Part shown: positions 16,635 to 18,448 of the stretch, piece by piece
Position numbering within the stretch: the stretch's first letter is position 1
Layout of the letters: each line of letters starts with the position of its first letter
Source of the DNA: Bacteroidaceae bacterium
Lineage (GTDB): Bacteria; Bacteroidota; Bacteroidia; Bacteroidales; CHK158-818
Assembly (NCBI GenBank): GCA_017467745.1
Contig: JAFUKV010000087.1
Span: 1 to 18,448 of the forward strand
Direction of reading: 5' to 3'
Length of the DNA stretch: 18,448 nucleotides
Translations under genes and position numbers: made by a program
The notes under the pieces: generated by a model
Seen by the model: only the letters and a program-made list of their open reading frames with translations
Database searches by the model: none
What the model was told of the DNA's origin: nothing

Positions 16635-18448
16635 TCAATCTTCTATAATCACCCGGAAACCTACGTTATATACTTTTTGATACGGCAGGTATGCCCGGCG
16701 GAAAAGAGATGTAGATGTTTTGGGATGGTCTATCCATGACCCTCCGCGAACAACTTTCTCTACCTGCTCCGTTTCTTCTTTTTTCTTTTGCGCATACGGA
16801 GCATAATCAGAACGAGTCCACTCTTCTACATTTCCGTGCATATCGTACAATCCCCAAGCATTCGGCGCATATTGTTTTCCGCCTTCCTGCATCACTTTAC
16901 CATCGTCTACACCTTTTTCTTTCGGATGCCATATATAATATTTACGCCACGGATTATTTGCTGACATAGGTTGAGGATCAATGCCTGAAACTGCCAGTTT
17001 CTCTAACTGAATATCCGCCATATTCTCGTATTTACTGAAATCGTCATTAAGCGTTCCATACCAGAAATCATCGGCACTGCCCGCACGGCAAGCCCATTCC
17101 CATTGCGTTTCAGTAGGCAATGTTATGTTTAGGCCTGTTTTTTCGCTCAATTTTTTACAATATTCCATCGCTTCATTCCAGCTGACACGGATAGCTGGCT
17201 GTTCGTCTCTATTGGCTTCGTAACCGCCATTTACGTGGTCTTTCCACTGTTGATGATTCAATTGGCTGGTGTGATTCGGGAATATAGCGCGGAACTGTTC
17301 GTTGCTGACTTCCATTTCTGCCATCCAGAAGGCTTTATCCACTTTTGCCTTATGCGCCGGAGCATAATCCGTATTCGGGCGGTTACTACCCATAACAAAC
17401 TGCCCCGCAGGAATACGTACAAATGTCATTTTTGTACCCGGAGCCAATTCTATGGTCTTAGTAGTTTCACCTTCTTTTTCCACCATAGCCTTAGCTACTG
17501 AGGTATCAAACGGCCACCCTTTTACTTTTACCTCTTTGTATTTTTTCGGTTCTTGCTTAGGCATAACCGGTTCTTGTTTGGGTTGCGACGCCAAATAATC
17601 GGCATAAGCCTTTATCTCTCCCTGCCAATCTACACCGGCTCCATTTGCATATTTATTGTTCAACTCTATGCGACGGGCTATCTGATCGATACCGTTACGG
17701 GGATTTGCACGGAATTTACCATGATAAGGTGCATTAAAATCTATCCAATTGTAAATGGTTTTCCATTCTTTTTCCGTCAATTCCACACCATAATGACCGT
17801 TTTTCAATAATACGACTAACGGGCTTGTTGAAGCATGATATTCATACGGTTTCATTACTTCTACCTCCGCTTCCGGACCCTGCCGATGCACATACGGATG
17901 CAACGCTAAATAACTTTCGCCGAATCCTGTAAATTTATCGATACGACCACCTGGAAAGTTCGCTTTCGGAGACTTACCGTTATGACAGGCAATACAAGCT
18001 CGGTCAAGAATAGGTTGTATTTCCAAATCAAATGTAAACGACCGTACACCGCCCTCCGGAGCTTGAATTGTTTGAGGCGCTTTTGTAGAAGCAATTACCC
18101 GTTTGGGAATAGGTATCTGGTTTTGATCTTCATGACAACCTACACATGAAACGGTTTCTCCCGGCATACCGGTTGTCCAACTTCTCATCCACTGTATTGC
18201 ACGGCCTTCACTATCCAAAGGTTGTATAGAAATAGGCGTATTGGCAGGAATTTTAAACATTACAGATCCGTCTTCTTCTACCGGAACCGTACCCAGCAAC
18301 CGTTTAATATCCCATCCGCTTTGAATACCTTGCGCCGTATGGTCGGACGGCGAATGCTGATAAGCGTATTCATACGCAAATATACGCAGATCTTTCACCG
18401 TTCCTCTGGGCACATTCGGTAACCCTTCGCCTTCATAAATATCTTGTA
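16635..18448 (-). CDS. HzsA-like di-heme c domain fused to a SUMF1/FGE-fold domain (5' end beyond the right edge)
   Basis: The minus-strand frame is open to the right edge, so about 604 C-terminal residues are visible; the GTG at 18413 is internal (the frame upstream reads QDIYEGEGLPN). The first part matches the hydrazine-synthase-alpha-like family: VPRGTVKDLRIFAYEY, LGTVPVEEDGSVMFKIPAN, then heme c motifs CVGCH (18146-18132) and CIACH (18006-17992). These predict an exported cytochrome, which nearby CcsBA could mature. A lysine/proline linker (QPKQEPVMPKQEPKK) leads to a SUMF1/FGE-fold domain from about 17440 to the end, with IPAGQFVMGS, PTETQWEWACRAG, GNVEEW, RGGSW and a final GFRVI. The cysteine pair used by true formylglycine-generating enzymes is absent after RGGSW (IDHPKTSTSLFRR), so sulfatase activation is unlikely. 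The electron partner and substrate are unknown. Confidence 0.85.
   Translation of the reverse strand, partial: QDIYEGEGLPNVPRGTVKDLRIFAYEYAYQHSPSDHTAQGIQSGWDIKRLLGTVPVEEDGSVMFKIPANTPISIQPLDSEGRAIQWMRSWTTGMPGETVSCVGCHEDQNQIPIPKRVIASTKAPQTIQAPEGGVRSFTFDLEIQPILDRACIACHNGKSPKANFPGGRIDKFTGFGESYLALHPYVHRQGPEAEVEVMKPYEYHASTSPLVVLLKNGHYGVELTEKEWKTIYNWIDFNAPYHGKFRANPRNGIDQIARRIELNNKYANGAGVDWQGEIKAYADYLASQPKQEPVMPKQEPKKYKEVKVKGWPFDTSVAKAMVEKEGETTKTIELAPGTKMTFVRIPAGQFVMGSNRPNTDYAPAHKAKVDKAFWMAEMEVSNEQFRAIFPNHTSQLNHQQWKDHVNGGYEANRDEQPAIRVSWNEAMEYCKKLSEKTGLNITLPTETQWEWACRAGSADDFWYGTLNDDFSKYENMADIQLEKLAVSGIDPQPMSANNPWRKYYIWHPKEKGVDDGKVMQEGGKQYAPNAWGLYDMHGNVEEWTRSDYAPYAQKKKEETEQVEKVVRGGSWIDHPKTSTSLFRRAYLPYQKVYNVGFRVIIED

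Noticed and set aside
16635..17440. Sulfatase-activating formylglycine-generating enzyme
   Set aside because: The fold motifs fit but the catalytic cysteine pair after RGGSW is missing, and no sulfatase gene is in the window.
18411..18413. GTG at 18413 as the true start of the HzsA-like/SUMF1 gene
   Set aside because: The frame stays open to the window edge and the upstream residues QDIYEGEGLPN continue the family pattern, so the start is outside the window.

Overview
The window looks like a chromosomal segment of a low-GC member of the Bacteroidales. Evidence: A-rich leaders with no strong Shine-Dalgarno sequence; several matches to the Bacteroidota promoter pattern (TTTG, about 19 bases, TAnnTTTG); and Bacteroidota-type genes (fused CcsBA, a GH76 glycanase, secreted Spy-like small protein, Bacteroidota-type lipoprotein). 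The species cannot be named from the sequence alone. No tRNA, rRNA, CRISPR array, insertion sequence or phage gene was seen.

Left part (1-6350), genome maintenance: the 5' end of serC (minus strand, running off the left edge), rarA (minus), a divergent small secreted Spy/CpxP-like protein, then recJ and recQ on the plus strand. A strong terminator follows the Spy-like gene. The recQ promoter lies inside the loop of an inverted repeat that also resembles the recJ terminator.

Middle part (6357-11548), envelope functions: a CidA/LrgA-type membrane protein starts 6 bases after recQ. Its usual partner LrgB lies about 1.4 kb further on, separated by a secreted GH76 alpha-mannanase-like gene and an intrinsic terminator. 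lrgB overlaps the 3' end of a convergent ccsBA (System II cytochrome c synthase) by 12 bp.

Right part (11882-18448), all on the minus strand and reading leftward: the C-terminal part of a large protein joining a di-CxxCH HzsA-like domain to a SUMF1/FGE-fold domain (its 5' end is outside the window); a 135-bp gap with a perfect 14-bp inverted repeat; a secreted protein that looks like an alpha/alpha-toroid carbohydrate enzyme; and, one base after its stop codon, a lipoprotein that looks like a beta-sandwich plus TIM-barrel glycosidase. A clean terminator closes the cluster. I do not recognise the family of either putative enzyme. Together with the c-type cytochrome and nearby ccsBA, this cluster is the best candidate for an undescribed system: possibly periplasmic glycan processing tied to a heme protein. 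That link is inferred from proximity only.
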